From Akebia trifoliata (Eukaryota; Streptophyta; Magnoliopsida; Ranunculales; Lardizabalaceae), in contig CM030711.1 in assembly GCA_017979445.1 (NCBI GenBank), positions 13,413,092 through 13,477,091 on the forward strand: DNA of 64,000 bases, given 5' to 3'. The position numbers and the translations under genes were made by a program. Below, one piece after another: positions 36,471-47,073 of this stretch (position 1 is its first letter; every line of letters starts with the position of its first letter). The notes under the pieces were generated by a model. It was not told the DNA's origin. It worked only from the letters and a program-made list of their open reading frames with translations, and ran no database searches.

Positions 36471-36943
36471 CCCAGTTATAAATTTGATTCTTTTTATTCC
36501 AATATCATGGCTATATAGATTTTAGTTGTTTACAAATCTATAATATATGATTTGAATAATATAGGATTAGAGGGCCCAATCAAGTGTGCCACAAGCTATT
36601 TTTATGAGTATAACATCAATCTTTTATATTTTGAAATACAACAATTTTCAGCCTCCCGTCCCACGGGCTTCTTTTAGTTTTTAGCAATTAACATGTGCGA
36701 AATTGGGGTTAAAATATCGTGGTAAATGCACGTGCACTATTGCTTCAACCTATTATTTTACAGCGTACAAAACATTACACGGCGATTACGCGGCAACTCA
36801 AAACGAACTTTCTTCCTATAATGATGCATAGAATAATATAGTGGTTTAACTTTGAAACACGTTCAGTGAAAAAAAAATCGGCGATTAATTTAAACTAACA
36901 AACTCTCGTAAGGGTAGTTTTAAAAACAATCCCACGAATTAAT

Positions 36944-37289
36944 AAGGGCAACCCACACACCATAATAGAATTGTTTTGTCTTATATGAATTAAAAAATTT
37001 AGAATGAGCTGATTTTTTGTGAGGACTATCTCTATGATGAAGAGATCATCCTCACCAAAAATCAGCCCATTCTAAAACTTCTAACTCCATCAAAACTGAT
37101 TTATAAAAAAAATGGACAATTTATTATTCTTGAACTTGTTTTGATGGAGTTAGAAGTTTCAGAATGGGCTGATTTTTTTATGCAGATAATCTCCTCATCA
37201 TAGAGATTATCCTCACCAAAAATCAACTCATTATGAAACTTTTAACTTATATAAGACAAAATAATTTGGCTAGAGTGGGTGATGCCCTT
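36944..37289. mobile_element. Foldback MITE family 1, copy D (full length)
   Basis: The ends are AAGGGCAACCCACAC and, on the right, AGTGGGTGATGCCCTT. The arms continue with TTTTGTCTTATATGAAT / TTATATAAGACAAAATA. Two mirrored hairpins carry the family core (GAGCTGATTTTTTGTGAGGA; AAAAATCAGCCCATTC). ATTAAT lies directly outside both ends (36938-36943 and 37290-37295) and may be the target duplication, though it is itself palindromic. Confidence 0.8.
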
Positions 37290-37725
37290 ATTAATTAGTG
37301 TGGTGCTTTTATAATTATCTTTTTCGAAAGGCACGTAACAAATGTGCAAGAGAGAGAGAGATATGTACTTTGAAGGAAGAAGTGAAAATTCATAAAGAAA
37401 ACAATTTGAGCCAAATTGTACTCTTTAAGGGGCAATTTAAAGTATTTTAATTATAGGATTTATATGCAAATTTTCAATTTTTTTTTCTAAGAGGAAGTGG
37501 AATTTAGAGGTTGTAACCTTGATTTTTTATGAAAATAGTGAAATTATGTCATCATCTCCCATGGATGTAGGCAATCTTATCGAATAACATAAATTATGTG
37601 TCGTGTTCTATCTTCGTATTATTTTATTGTTATCATCATCTCTTTGTACACCCTTGATTATCTCATGCTTTTTTCCTTATATATATATGGGTCAAGATCC
37701 GTGTACACATATATCTACAACGTAT

Positions 37726-37828
37726 TTTGTCCTATGTGGGCTAAAAGTTTCGGATTGAGCTGATTTTTTGTGAGGATGATCTCTATGATGAGGAGATCAT
37801 CCTCACCAAAAATCAGCTCAATCCAAAA
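37726..37828. mobile_element. Foldback MITE family 1, copy E (half element)
   Basis: Only one arm and one hairpin remain: TTTTGTCCTATGTGGGCTAA, then GAGCTGATTTTTTGTGAGGA, loop TATGATGAG, and the return arm to TCAGCTCAATCCAAAAG. The rest is absent. Confidence 0.75.
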
Positions 37829-37945
37829 GATATTAAACATGTAAGTAAAATAATATTACGATAGCTTAATTATTTTTTAATTTAATTTATTATATTTTTT
37901 TATTGATTTTTTTTCTAACCTTTATTCAAAGTTAAGATAGAAATT

Positions 37946-38556
37946 ATGGAATTGAACAACACTAAAGACCCGTTGTATATTGCATGCAAGATTTGCAATA
38001 AAAAGTTGTTCAGGTTACAGGAAATATGATTGCAATAAATGCAACAAAATGGATGTTAATATTTTATATAGGTAAATTTTATAAAACTTAAATAAGAATA
38101 TATTGAAGTTATTATTTCATATAATTATTTATATTTGTAATCATTCAAAAATAAAATTTTAATCTTATTGTTTTAACAGGTATATGTTACGTTTATAAGT
38201 TGCTGATGATACTGATAAAATTTGGGTGACACTATTTGATACTGAGGTAAAAAATTTATTCAAATGTAATGTCGATGTTATCCTAAAATTAAAGGTAATA
38301 AATATTTAAACTACAATACCTACTTCAAAAATCAATTATTAATAATAATAATACTATTCTAAATATAGATTTTAACTTACAAATTTTATATGTGCATTTA
38401 CATTTTCAGGAAGAAGACTTTCTAAAATTTAGCAATATTTTGAATAGTTGTCTATTCAAAAATTAATCTTTTGACATTAAAGTTCAGCAGTACCAAAGTG
38501 GCAGCCATTTAAATCTGTCATACACTTGTGTGGGAATCAAGAATCTTGACGAATGA
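37946..38556 (+). pseudogene. RPA70 C-terminal-domain pseudogene with introns (Helitron-associated?)
   Basis: Three blocks joined by GT...AG introns (37946-38071, 38180-38294, 38410-38556) read like the C-terminal OB domain of replication protein A large subunit, which binds single-stranded DNA. Block 1 has the zinc ribbon (ACKICNKKLF, then after a one-base frameshift YDCNKCNKMDVN, a CxxC...CxxC pair). Block 2 reads RYMLRL-VADDTDKIWVTLF with DTEVKNLF, containing one stop. Block 3 reads EEDFLKFSNILNSCLFKN, a stop, then SFDIKVQQYQSG and ends at a TGA. Intron borders and phases (2, 0) are intact while the coding frame is broken. Plant Helitron transposons often carry RPA-like genes, and a Helitron-type 3' end lies 1.5 kb downstream on the same strand. 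Confidence 0.7.
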
Positions 38557-40089
38557 ATATTTTAGATATGTACGGAGTTAAATGAAGAATAAATGAGATA
38601 TAACTAAAGGTATATGGGGGGACGTTGGAAATATGCAATAACACTAGTGTAGGTTGGGATGATATGAATTTTTAATTTATTGTAGATGATTGTTGATGGT
38701 TGATTGGTTTCTTTATTTGGAAGGATGAGGCATTTGAGATCTAGACAAGGGGATGAGCTTCTTTGTACTCACACGGAGACTTTTCAAGGAAATTATTGGA
38801 AGAGATTGGTATCACTCTTGCAAGTTGCTATTAATTCTTTTTCTTTGGTTCTGCATTCTTTGTGCTCCCATTTCATGTTGTTGAAGGAGATTGGATTGAC
38901 AAATTGAGTTAGATGTTTTATTCTCATTATTGCAGGTGCAAAGTAGTTATTTCTTGGTTAGCTTGGTTGATAATAATTATATTCTTGGAGATTTGTTTGC
39001 TGTTTTTAAGGATTTCCAAGATGACGTAGGCCTGCCCCCATCACTTGTGGCATATGTTGTTGGTCTAATAACGTCAATTTGTTAAGTAGGTGGATTAATT
39101 ACTTATAAGTTCTGTTGTTCTATTACCATTATCGTGTGATAACTTCATAATGGATTTTGGTGGTGTTTTTTCTTCTCCCCTTAATGCAAATCGCATCTAG
39201 AAGGGCAGCCTGGTTGTATATCTAAACAAATGCCTAATAGCAATTTGTATTAATAATCTATTGATTTAATGGAGGGATCTTTCTTCTTCTATTGCTTTCT
39301 TTGATGGCTTAAAGCTTGTATGATTGAGAGGGAAAATTGTTTTCTTGTTTGAAAGGGAAAATTCTAATGTGATTCTTTCACAATTACTTGTCCCCAAAAC
39401 TAAAAATCCTCTTGAGATTTTCTTTGGTACATTCAAACACTAACAAGATTTTCTCTAATAGGACATTGACTCCACCGAGTTATGTAGAAAAAGAGTAAAA
39501 TAGATTAACTCATTCTATAGTTGACTTTAACTAAAGATTTAGTTAGGTATTTGTTTGGTTGTTAAAGAAGGAATTTGATAGTTGTTGAATAGAATAGAAC
39601 AACAACAACAACATAGCCTTATCCCAAAAATGTGGGTTTCACTAAACAAATGATGTTCCCCTTTCCACTCTATTCAAAGTCAATTTTTTTTGTTAATGAT
39701 TCACATTCTTTTGGGTTTTCATCTTGTTCTTTAAGGACCTTCAACTCTAACATTTCTTTTAATTGGGATCATAATTGGCTTTTGTTGAACATAACTAAAC
39801 CTTCTCGGATGGTTTTTCTCAAGTCCTAGGCTCCTTGTAGATTTTCTTGACCCATCCAATGGGTATTGGGTGAGTAACTCTTATCGTCATACTTTTAAAA
39901 ATGAGTGGCTCTACACTCATGTATTTTTGAAGTTAAGGATATAAAATAAAGATGGTATTAGATTTAATTTCTAAATCCAATATTGCCTACTTAAATTAAA
40001 ATTAAGGTTGTCTAATTCATGAATGTCCTCGCCTTACTAAACATATTATTTCATTCATCATTTTTCTGTTTGAATTTTGGATCATACAG
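38557..40089. other. Possible internal Helitron DNA, no gene recognised
   Basis: Between the RPA-like pseudogene and the Helitron-type terminus. Frames are short; one of 67 codons (38704-38907) has no recognisable domain. An AACAACAACAACA run is at 39600-39612. No Rep or helicase motif seen. Confidence 0.35.
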
Positions 40090-40112
40090 CCTGCACGTGC
40101 AGGGCCTACTAG
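40090..40112 (+). mobile_element. Helitron-type 3' terminus
   Basis: A 14-base perfect palindrome CCTGCACGTGCAGG (40090-40103) is followed by GCCTA and CTAG, and then a T (40113). A short GC-rich hairpin a few bases before CTRR, with host T after it, is the Helitron 3' end signature. The matching 5' end (TC after a host A) was not identified with confidence. Confidence 0.65.
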
Positions 40113-40122
40113 TATATATATA

Positions 40123-40155
<33 letters not shown>
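40113..40155. repeat. (TA)n microsatellite
   Basis: TA dinucleotides with one TTA interruption, between the Helitron-type end and foldback copy F. Confidence 0.9.
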
Positions 40156-40407
40156 GGAAGCATTTGGAAGCCCCTAAAGAGAGCCAAACATTTTTCAATA
40201 TATGGGTTAAAAGTTTTAGATTGGGCTGATTTTTTGTGAGGATAATCTCTATGGTAAGGAGATCATCCTCTAAAAAAAAATCAGCTCATTCTAAAACTTC
40301 TATCCCCATTTTACAAGTTGAAGAATTGTGGGCCATCAATTATTTATAAACCACTTTCGATGGGGTTATAAGTTTCAAAATAGGTTGATTTTTTGTGAGG
40401 ATAATAA
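40156..40407. mobile_element. Foldback MITE family 1, copy F (3' truncated)
   Basis: It starts GGAAGCATTTGGAAGCCCC after a (TA)n tract. The left hairpin (GGGCTGATTTTTTGTGAGGA, loop TATGGTAAG) and the centre are present. The right hairpin breaks off at TTGTGAGGATAA, where a probable LTR begins. Confidence 0.75.
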
Positions 40408-42018
40408 TGGATTTTGAAGACGAAAGATCAAGGGGTGAAAAAGACATTTTGAGGGGAAAAAATCAAGGATTTTTGGCAACGGTTTGAAGATTATGAGATC
40501 CAGATCACGTTAGTTAGATATATTTTTTTAATTTTCTTTTGAAATGAATAGTTTTTACAACTACTTTCAAAATGATAAGTTTTTTAAAGCCTAGAGCTAT
40601 CAGTTGAAATTAGCTTGAGTCAAATAATTGCTTTGATGAATCGTTGGGTATTCCATCAGGTTCTTTATTATGAAACAAAACTTATTTTAAATTTGTAAGT
40701 ACGTTTGTAAAATCCATGACTAGATTAGGTATTTCCTTTTATTTATAATATTCAATGTAACTAGAAAGTATTGAAGTCTAAAGTTGGAAGGCTATCAAGT
40801 TTCTCTGCAAAATGTTACATCTATTGGAGATCAAGCCAACTCAAGATTAAGTGGAAAAGAAGATGGAGGATCGCTTTCAACCGCTTCAAGTTAAAGATCT
40901 TTCAAAAGTTAAAAAAAAAACTGTAAGGGATGTGTGAGTGTCCAATAAGGTTAGTAGATCGACATAAGTCCGGCCAACCGAACCCAAGTGGAGCACATTT
41001 TGCACCTCTTCATAGGGCAACAAATCGATCAATAAAACCCAAATGGTGAACATTTTGCACTTTTTCATAAGGAAACTAGTTAGTCGGCCTAGCCTCTTCT
41101 CTTCATAGGGCCACCACGTACCTCTCGGTCTATCGAGCCCAAGAATTGCACATCTTTCACTTTTTCATATGTCGATTAGTCGGTCTACCCAGATTCTTGA
41201 TTGGTTGACTGAACCTTCTTGGGTCAACTGAGCGATATTGTTTCAACTGACTTTAAAGAAGTCTTATTTTGTTTTGAGCGAATATTTTGAATGAGCCCTA
41301 TTCCGTTTGAATTTTTTTTCTAGTATGTTTGAATATGATCTTATCTAGGTCTATTAGGGTTTCTATAACCCTACCCCTTGCCTCTATTTAAAGAAAGTCT
41401 TCTATAGAGAAATTCACCAATCCTTCTCTAAGCGAATATTTGAGAGAGACTAGTTATATTATTCTCTCTTAATTCTTTTCATAGGTAAATTTTATTGTGA
41501 GAGATTTGTTTTCTTCTCCTTACCTATTCTTCTAAAATAATGTTGAAAAGAAGAGATAAAGAGCGAAGTTTTAGATCTACCTTCTAGAGGATTACTTCTC
41601 ACAACCTATGTTGTGTTCTTGTTCCAAAAAGGATTCATAAAGATTTCATGTTTTGAAATCTCGAACAACTCGAGTGAAAGTCCCAAGCACCGTGTCGTGA
41701 TGACGTGTTCATCATTCATTGTAAGCGGCTGTAAACCGAAAGCATTGAATAAAGACATCAACACAAGTTATGAGTTTTTCGAGAGTGGAGTAGGGATTGG
41801 AGTCACCAAACCACTATAAATATATATCTTGCTAGATGATTTGAATGTCTCTAAACTCTTATCTTTGTGTAATTTATTTATGTGATTGTTGTTTTTAAGT
41901 TTATTGATTATTTGATGCCTTTACTTGTTTAAAAGAAATAAAAATTGGCAAGAGAATTTTTTGAAACCTATTCACCCTCCCCCTACCCCTCCTATAGGTC
42001 TTCATTAGTGTTATTTCA
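40408..42018 (+). mobile_element. Probable copia-type solo LTR
   Basis: The candidate starts TGGATTTTGAAGACGAAAGA and ends GTTATTTCA. It contains a plausible promoter (CTCTATTTAAAG, 41382-41393). Near the end it has CCTATTCACCCTCCCCCTAC, a string typical of the 3' ends of plant Ty1/copia LTRs. No primer site follows and no matching flanking pentamers are seen, so the boundaries are uncertain. The open frames inside are incidental. Confidence 0.45.
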
Positions 42019-43172
42019 AAATTGCTCCCCTTGGTCCTTGACTTTTAACCAAAGGTTATTTTAACATATTTTATTTTGTCTTTTAGCTTAAAATTGTATA
42101 AAAAAGAACATGAACTTTATAAGAGGATTGATTTCATTCTTTTAACACAAGCATAATTCCATCACACAAATCAATTTGAAATTTTTGTATTTTTTTCGTT
42201 CTCTCCCAATAATATATCTTTTATCAAAGTATTCTTGATATTTTGGTGTTTGGAAGAGCATGATTAGATTTGGAAAGTCAAGTAGAAGAATTCATATTTC
42301 ATCCATTGTGGCTTGGAACCATTTTGGTTAGTAACCCGTTATCGATCACATTTTACATGGAGGGAACAAATATCAATTTAAAGACAATCTCGAATCAATT
42401 TTTCACATTTCTTAATCTCTCTTTTCTCTTTGTTTTCCAAATTTTTAAATCATTTTTTTAAAAGTCTTTGATAGAAAACTGAATTTAAGGGGTATATGGA
42501 TAAAGTGAAGGGGCACGTCGAGAGCACCTTTTTTATTTATTTTAAAGAAACATTTTCCTTACTAACTTAGTAAGATTTTAAGTCTTACTAAGGGTCATTT
42601 TGCTCAAATGGATTATCACATTAGCCGATCCAATGTCATAATCGTCTAAATTTCAAAAAACAATTACTTTTGGGCTTGATTCAAGATTAAGAAAAATGGA
42701 TGACTACAGAACTTCTTTTGAATGTAACGGTAAAAAAAAAAAAAAAAAAAATTTAAAATTTCTTTTTTCAAAGTTTATAGAATTTTGTCCCCTATAACTC
42801 TGAAGCGTTGGATCATATTTTTTTTTATGTCACAAGATGAGCTAAAGGACCTTAGTAAGGGTGAAAATAGTTACTAACTCAGTACAGCTATTCCGACTCT
42901 TTATTTTATTATTATTAATAAAATAACATTATATGTAAAGAAATTGGAAAAAGCAGGAAGCCATCCTAGAAGTCCGAATCCTTACTCCCCAAAAAGAAAC
43001 TAGAAAGCGAAAAGCTGCACAAATCAACAAATACAAAAGCAAGAAAAGAACCTTATCACTTTGACACGTGTTAGCCAACCAACATAATCTTTTCTTGAGG
43101 AACTCAAACTCCACCATCGACAACTAGTTAGCTTTCTCTACAAAAGGTAAGCTCATAATTGTAATTCTCTCC

Positions 43173-43235
<63 letters not shown>

Positions 43236-43632
43236 CATACTAAAATTTAATATCGAATGTGAGATTATATCATTTATAAAAAGTAAATATAATAATAATT
43301 TTTTCTAAAATATTAAGAAAATAATAATATAATAGGGATTTTAGACTATAATTCTTTATTGATATAAATTTGTATACAGGGTTTTGATATATATGTCCAC
43401 TACAAATAATTCAACTCTTAGAAGTTTGGTCCAAATATGGTAGGTCCAGAATCAGGACCATCACGTGCTTGATGGCTCCTCCTAAGCTTCTTAAGTCATT
43501 GATTGCATTAATTTTTTTTGTTAGTTAATTATGCTTAACATCACTAGGTCAAAATAAATTTCGACCAATTAAAACTACTCTCTCTTTCTAATATATGTAT
43601 AAAAGATCAGGTACAATAATCAACGAAAAAAA
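42019..43632. other. Gene-free region
   Basis: AT-rich DNA with a poly(A) run (42733-42751) and an (AT)n tract (43175-43232). CCTTACTAACTTAGTAAG (42556-42573) is the reverse complement of a word near 21250. No coding or RNA signal. Confidence 0.4.
43175..43232. repeat. (TA)n microsatellite
   Basis: About 58 bases of alternating T and A. Confidence 0.95.
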
Positions 43633-43971
43633 TTCAACATTGACAACTAACGTTTTGTCCTATATAAGTTAGAAGTTAAGGAATGACCTGAATTGTTTTA
43701 GGATGATCTCTGGTGAGGAGATCATCCTCTCCAAATATCGGCCCATTCCAAAAGTTTTAACCCCATCAAAAATGATTTACAAACTAATCGTAAAAACTAA
43801 CGATTTAGGATTCTTCAACTTATAAATCACTTTTGATGGGGTTAAAAGTTTTAAAATGGGTATTTTTTGTAAGGATGATCCCTATGGTGAGGAGACCATC
43901 ATCACAAAAAATCAGTCTATTCTAAAACTTCTAACCTATATAGGACAAAACATTGGCTATCAACGTTGGTT
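43633..43971. mobile_element. Foldback MITE family 1, copy G (full length, diverged)
   Basis: The arms CAACATTGACAACTAACG / CAACGTTGATAGCCAATG (complement) continue with TTTTGTCCTATATAAGTTAG. The left hairpin core is GGATGATCTCTGGTGAGGAG, with a shortened loop. The right hairpin reads GGATGATCCCTATGGTGAGG, so its loop is in the same orientation as the left one instead of mirrored. The G-run termini of other copies are absent. Confidence 0.75.
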
Positions 43972-44287
43972 ATTTTTTATGGCTGGTGAACCTAGCCCAT
44001 ATATATATAGAGGACATCTACAAGTGCCAACTATTTTTACATTTCTCGGATTCTATCCATCTTACAAGATTCAAAGACATCTAATGGGGTTGTCAAGTTT
44101 GCTCGTGTAGTGTCATTCTCTTTAAGGTTAAAGGGGTAAAATAGAAAGTATAATAATATTGGAGGGATAGTATTGAAAAAAGGCACTACATAAAAAATAA
44201 AAAAGGTAAATTCAACACCAAGATCCATCAAATTTAATAGAATGAAAAAAACAAAAAACAAAAAAGATGTTTCAAAGCATTTAAAAC

Positions 44288-44384
44288 CAAAATCCAATGG
44301 TTTAAATTTATATTTCGGAGATAAGTATCTCCAAGATGTTTGTTATCAGGATACGTATGAATCTCAACCATTGGATTTCATGTT
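44288..44384. mobile_element. Foldback element, family 2, copy 2
   Basis: CCAAAATCCAATGGTT pairs with AACCATTGGATTTCATG. The loop (GAGATAAGTATCTCCAAGAT, GTTATCAGGATAC) matches the loop of the copy at 24645. The outer arms have decayed. The 91-codon open frame across it (44242-44517) is an artefact of this element. Confidence 0.65.
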
Positions 44385-44517
44385 TGACGACCATATGTTC
44401 TCTCATGAGTCATTCTTTATGAGACATGAACCTGACCCTAAAAGTAGAACCTACACACTATGTCTAATCAATTATAGAAACTCTCTAGTTCAAGTTATGA
44501 AAGGAAGAAAATTTTGA

Positions 44518-45165
44518 GATATTATTTTAGATTTTAGTAAAATTTAGGGCGAGACCCAAGGATTTCAAATTGATGAAATACCCTTGACCATGGTCTTTCA
44601 TGAAAGACTAATTTTTGATGACCTAAATACTCTCACCTCTTTGCCAAAAATCCTGGATTTCTTTTTCCTTAATACCCATTGGATTCAACCTCTAAGCTAA
44701 ATTTTTGTTAATCTATGCAACCTAGTATGAACCTCTTGCTATGTTGTAGGAAAATGAGGTATAAAATCTGGAAATGTAATTAGAAAAACAAAAGTAACCA
44801 AAAGAGGCTGAACTTCAAGCAAGGAATCTTTTTTCTTAAATATGTGATTCACTCCTACTCAAGTTGCAATAGAATTTCAACAAAGTGTTTTCAAAATAAA
44901 TAAAAAAAAATTCATCTTGCAAAAATGGAGGATTGGTATATAACTCAATCGGATTAATTAAGTACCAGATCAAAATAGTAGTTATGAGAGATTTTGATCT
45001 TTGTGTACTAGAAAATCATCAAGAATTTGTGTATCTTGATATATGACTACAAATTCCCTTTTTATAGATTCTAATGTGGTTATCCAAACATTCATCATGA
45101 TTGTTTGCCTCAATAATTACATTGTAAATTGCCTAAATCATAAATCAAATTTTATAATCTTAGAA
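44518..45165. other. Gene-free region
   Basis: AT-rich DNA with no frame, repeat or RNA signal that I can support. Confidence 0.4.
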
Positions 45166-45176
45166 TGAGGAAATTA

Positions 45177-45370
45177 CCCACTGAGTGGTAGCTGAGATGG
45201 TAAGAAGCGACTGAATTTGCTCCTTAGGTCGTGACTTCGAGTTTCTACATGCCCCTCCATAGAAATGGTGTAACAAGTGATAGGGTGTTGGATGATATGT
45301 GTGGCCCCGGGTAGATTAGTCTCACCAACGGTGGGGATAGGGATACTCCCTGGCTTACCAAAAAAAACGA
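45177..45370 (+). mobile_element. tRNA-derived SINE with target duplication
   Basis: A polymerase III box A (TAGCTGAGATGG, 45189-45200) and a box B-like element (ACTTCGAGTTT, 45234-45244) stand at tRNA-like spacing. The body ends with TACTCCCTGGCTTACC and an A run. TGAGGAAATTA occurs directly before (45166-45176) and just after (45371-45381), an 11-bp target duplication. A related 3' portion occurs at 46445-46500. Confidence 0.75.
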
Positions 45371-45381
45371 CTGAGGAAATT

Positions 45382-46444
45382 AACACACATTTTTGCCATT
45401 TTTGAATGTTGCATCACTTCTTTGTCCAATTGTCAACATTTTGAGAACAATCAAACACCTTCAATAAGTGATTAACTCATTTGAGTATGATCGAATCTAT
45501 TTCACTAACAATACAATGGTGAATTTATGATCATATCCCTATGACCAAAGATCATATTGAAGATCAAGCCAAGTCATGCATCATAGTTTCACACCCACTG
45601 CATCTCAAAAGCACATTACATTTGCAAATAAGATTGTTTTCGTATCTATGAAACGTAGCAATGGTGGATTTATGGTGGGGGAACTTTCCCCCACAAAATT
45701 TATGAAAAGAAATCATATTATCCTCTTGAGAAATTGATATATTTTGAGTTACCCTCCCCCACAAACTTTTGGCAGTTGCCTCCACCCCACTCAAATTTTT
45801 GGGTTTATTATAACCTTTCTATTAGATTAATATTTGACAGTTTTTCTCACCCACACTAATGACATTATCCCTTGACTTAGATCTTCTCTCATAGGTTAAT
45901 AAGAAATGACTTACATGTCCTTTTTTCTTTTACAGTCTCTAACAAAAAAATCCATGAATTTTCACCTCAAAATCACTTATCTTTATGTTCTTCAACCTTA
46001 TTGGGCAACTATAATTTGTTCTCATGACAAGAAATCTTGGCTCCACTCTTGAAACATAGCATAGATTCTTTTACTTATAACATTTTTTTAACTAATAAAG
46101 CAAAGGATGTATTAAAGAATGGAAGAGAATTACATCTTACTTGACTCACTAAGGATACATTAATAAGGGAGATATCATATAATCTCAAGGAAATTCCTTT
46201 TCCAAGTTGAGCTATCTTTTTAGGAGTTAGTTTCTTAACTTTTGACATACGAAATACAAAAACATCTCTCAATATACCAAAAAATTCATTATTGAGCTGA
46301 ATTTACAGTAGAAACTACATTTAAACTAACACACTTTGATAGTAATTTTTCTGGAAACCCCCCGAAGCAATAAATTCCTTGGGGCCACCCTCTAGGATCC
46401 GTTTGACCCTCGACTCAACCAGTTGCAGGTAGGACTTTCTAAGG
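45382..46444. other. Gene-free region
   Basis: AT-rich. The patch at 45680-45790 carries CCCCCAC words on both sides. No supported gene. Confidence 0.35.
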
Positions 46445-46500
46445 GGACGATGAGTGTGACCGTGGAATTAGTCTCACCTGAGGTGTGGGGATACCCACAA
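46445..46500 (+). repeat. SINE 3'-end fragment
   Basis: GGAATTAGTCTCACCTGAGG followed by TGTGGGGATACCC parallels GTAGATTAGTCTCACCAACG and GGTGGGGATAGGG of the SINE at 45177-45370. The 5' tRNA-related part is not recognisable. Confidence 0.5.
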
Positions 46501-46705
46501 TTCATATGAACCTGCAGTCCAGATAATCGATATATAAAAAATAAAAAAAAAAGGAAAACTTATATTAATTATAAATTAAATTTTTTTTCTCAAAACCGAT
46601 CTTCTATCTTCAACCCATCCCCCAACTTTCCAAAATGTTTATTATAAACTAAGATTCTTTTTTTCTTTGTTTTTTTTCATTTGATTTAACAATATTAAAA
46701 TATGA

Positions 46706-46815
46706 GGGCTTCTATTGCCACACCAACTTTTGCTAACGCCACCACAAATGTGTGCTAAATCTTTACATAGGAGTTGTAGTGGCATTAGAAAAAGTTGGTG
46801 TGGCTATAGAAACTC
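46706..46815. mobile_element. Small foldback element (~110 bp)
   Basis: Arms TTCTATTGCCACACCAACTT / AAGTTGGTGTGGCTATAGAA with inner arms GCTAACGCCAC / GTGGCATTAG, around a ~45-base loop. A half-copy lies near 26917. No target duplication resolved. Confidence 0.7.
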
Positions 46816-46833
46816 TATAAAATATAAGTCCAA

Positions 46834-46903
46834 ATTTGCTGTTAACAAAAAAAATTAAAAAATTATCAGCTTAACACATTTTTTCGTTAACAGCAAATCT
46901 CAA
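46834..46903. repeat. Short inverted repeat
   Basis: AAATTTGCTGTTAAC pairs with GTTAACAGCAAATCT across a ~35-base A/T-rich loop. Confidence 0.65.
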
Positions 46904-46916
46904 TTCTTAAATATAT

Positions 46917-47073
46917 ATATTTTTTGATACTGTTTGGGTATTTTGAGTGGATCCACTCATCAACTCAGTAGTAATATATATGTGGCAGATTATTCTATAT
47001 GGTAAATTATTCTATATTTTTTTGATACTGTTTGGGTATTTTGAGTGGATCCACTCATCAACTCAGTAGTAAT
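46917..47073. repeat. 57-bp direct repeat pair spaced by 99 bp
   Basis: TTTTTTGATACTGTTTGGGT through ACTCAGTAGTAAT occurs twice, at 46919 and 47018, almost without change. Each copy contains the palindrome GAGTGGATCCACTC. Confidence 0.9.

Noticed and set aside
37946..38556. A functional RPA subunit gene
   Set aside because: A one-base frameshift inside the zinc ribbon and two in-frame stops break it, and the N-terminal domains are absent.
44242..44517. 91-codon plus-strand frame
   Set aside because: It runs across a foldback element (family 2) and its translation follows the inverted repeat.
45189..45244. A functional tRNA gene
   Set aside because: Box A and a box B-like element are present, but no acceptor stem or anticodon arm folds, and the body continues into a SINE with A-run tail.
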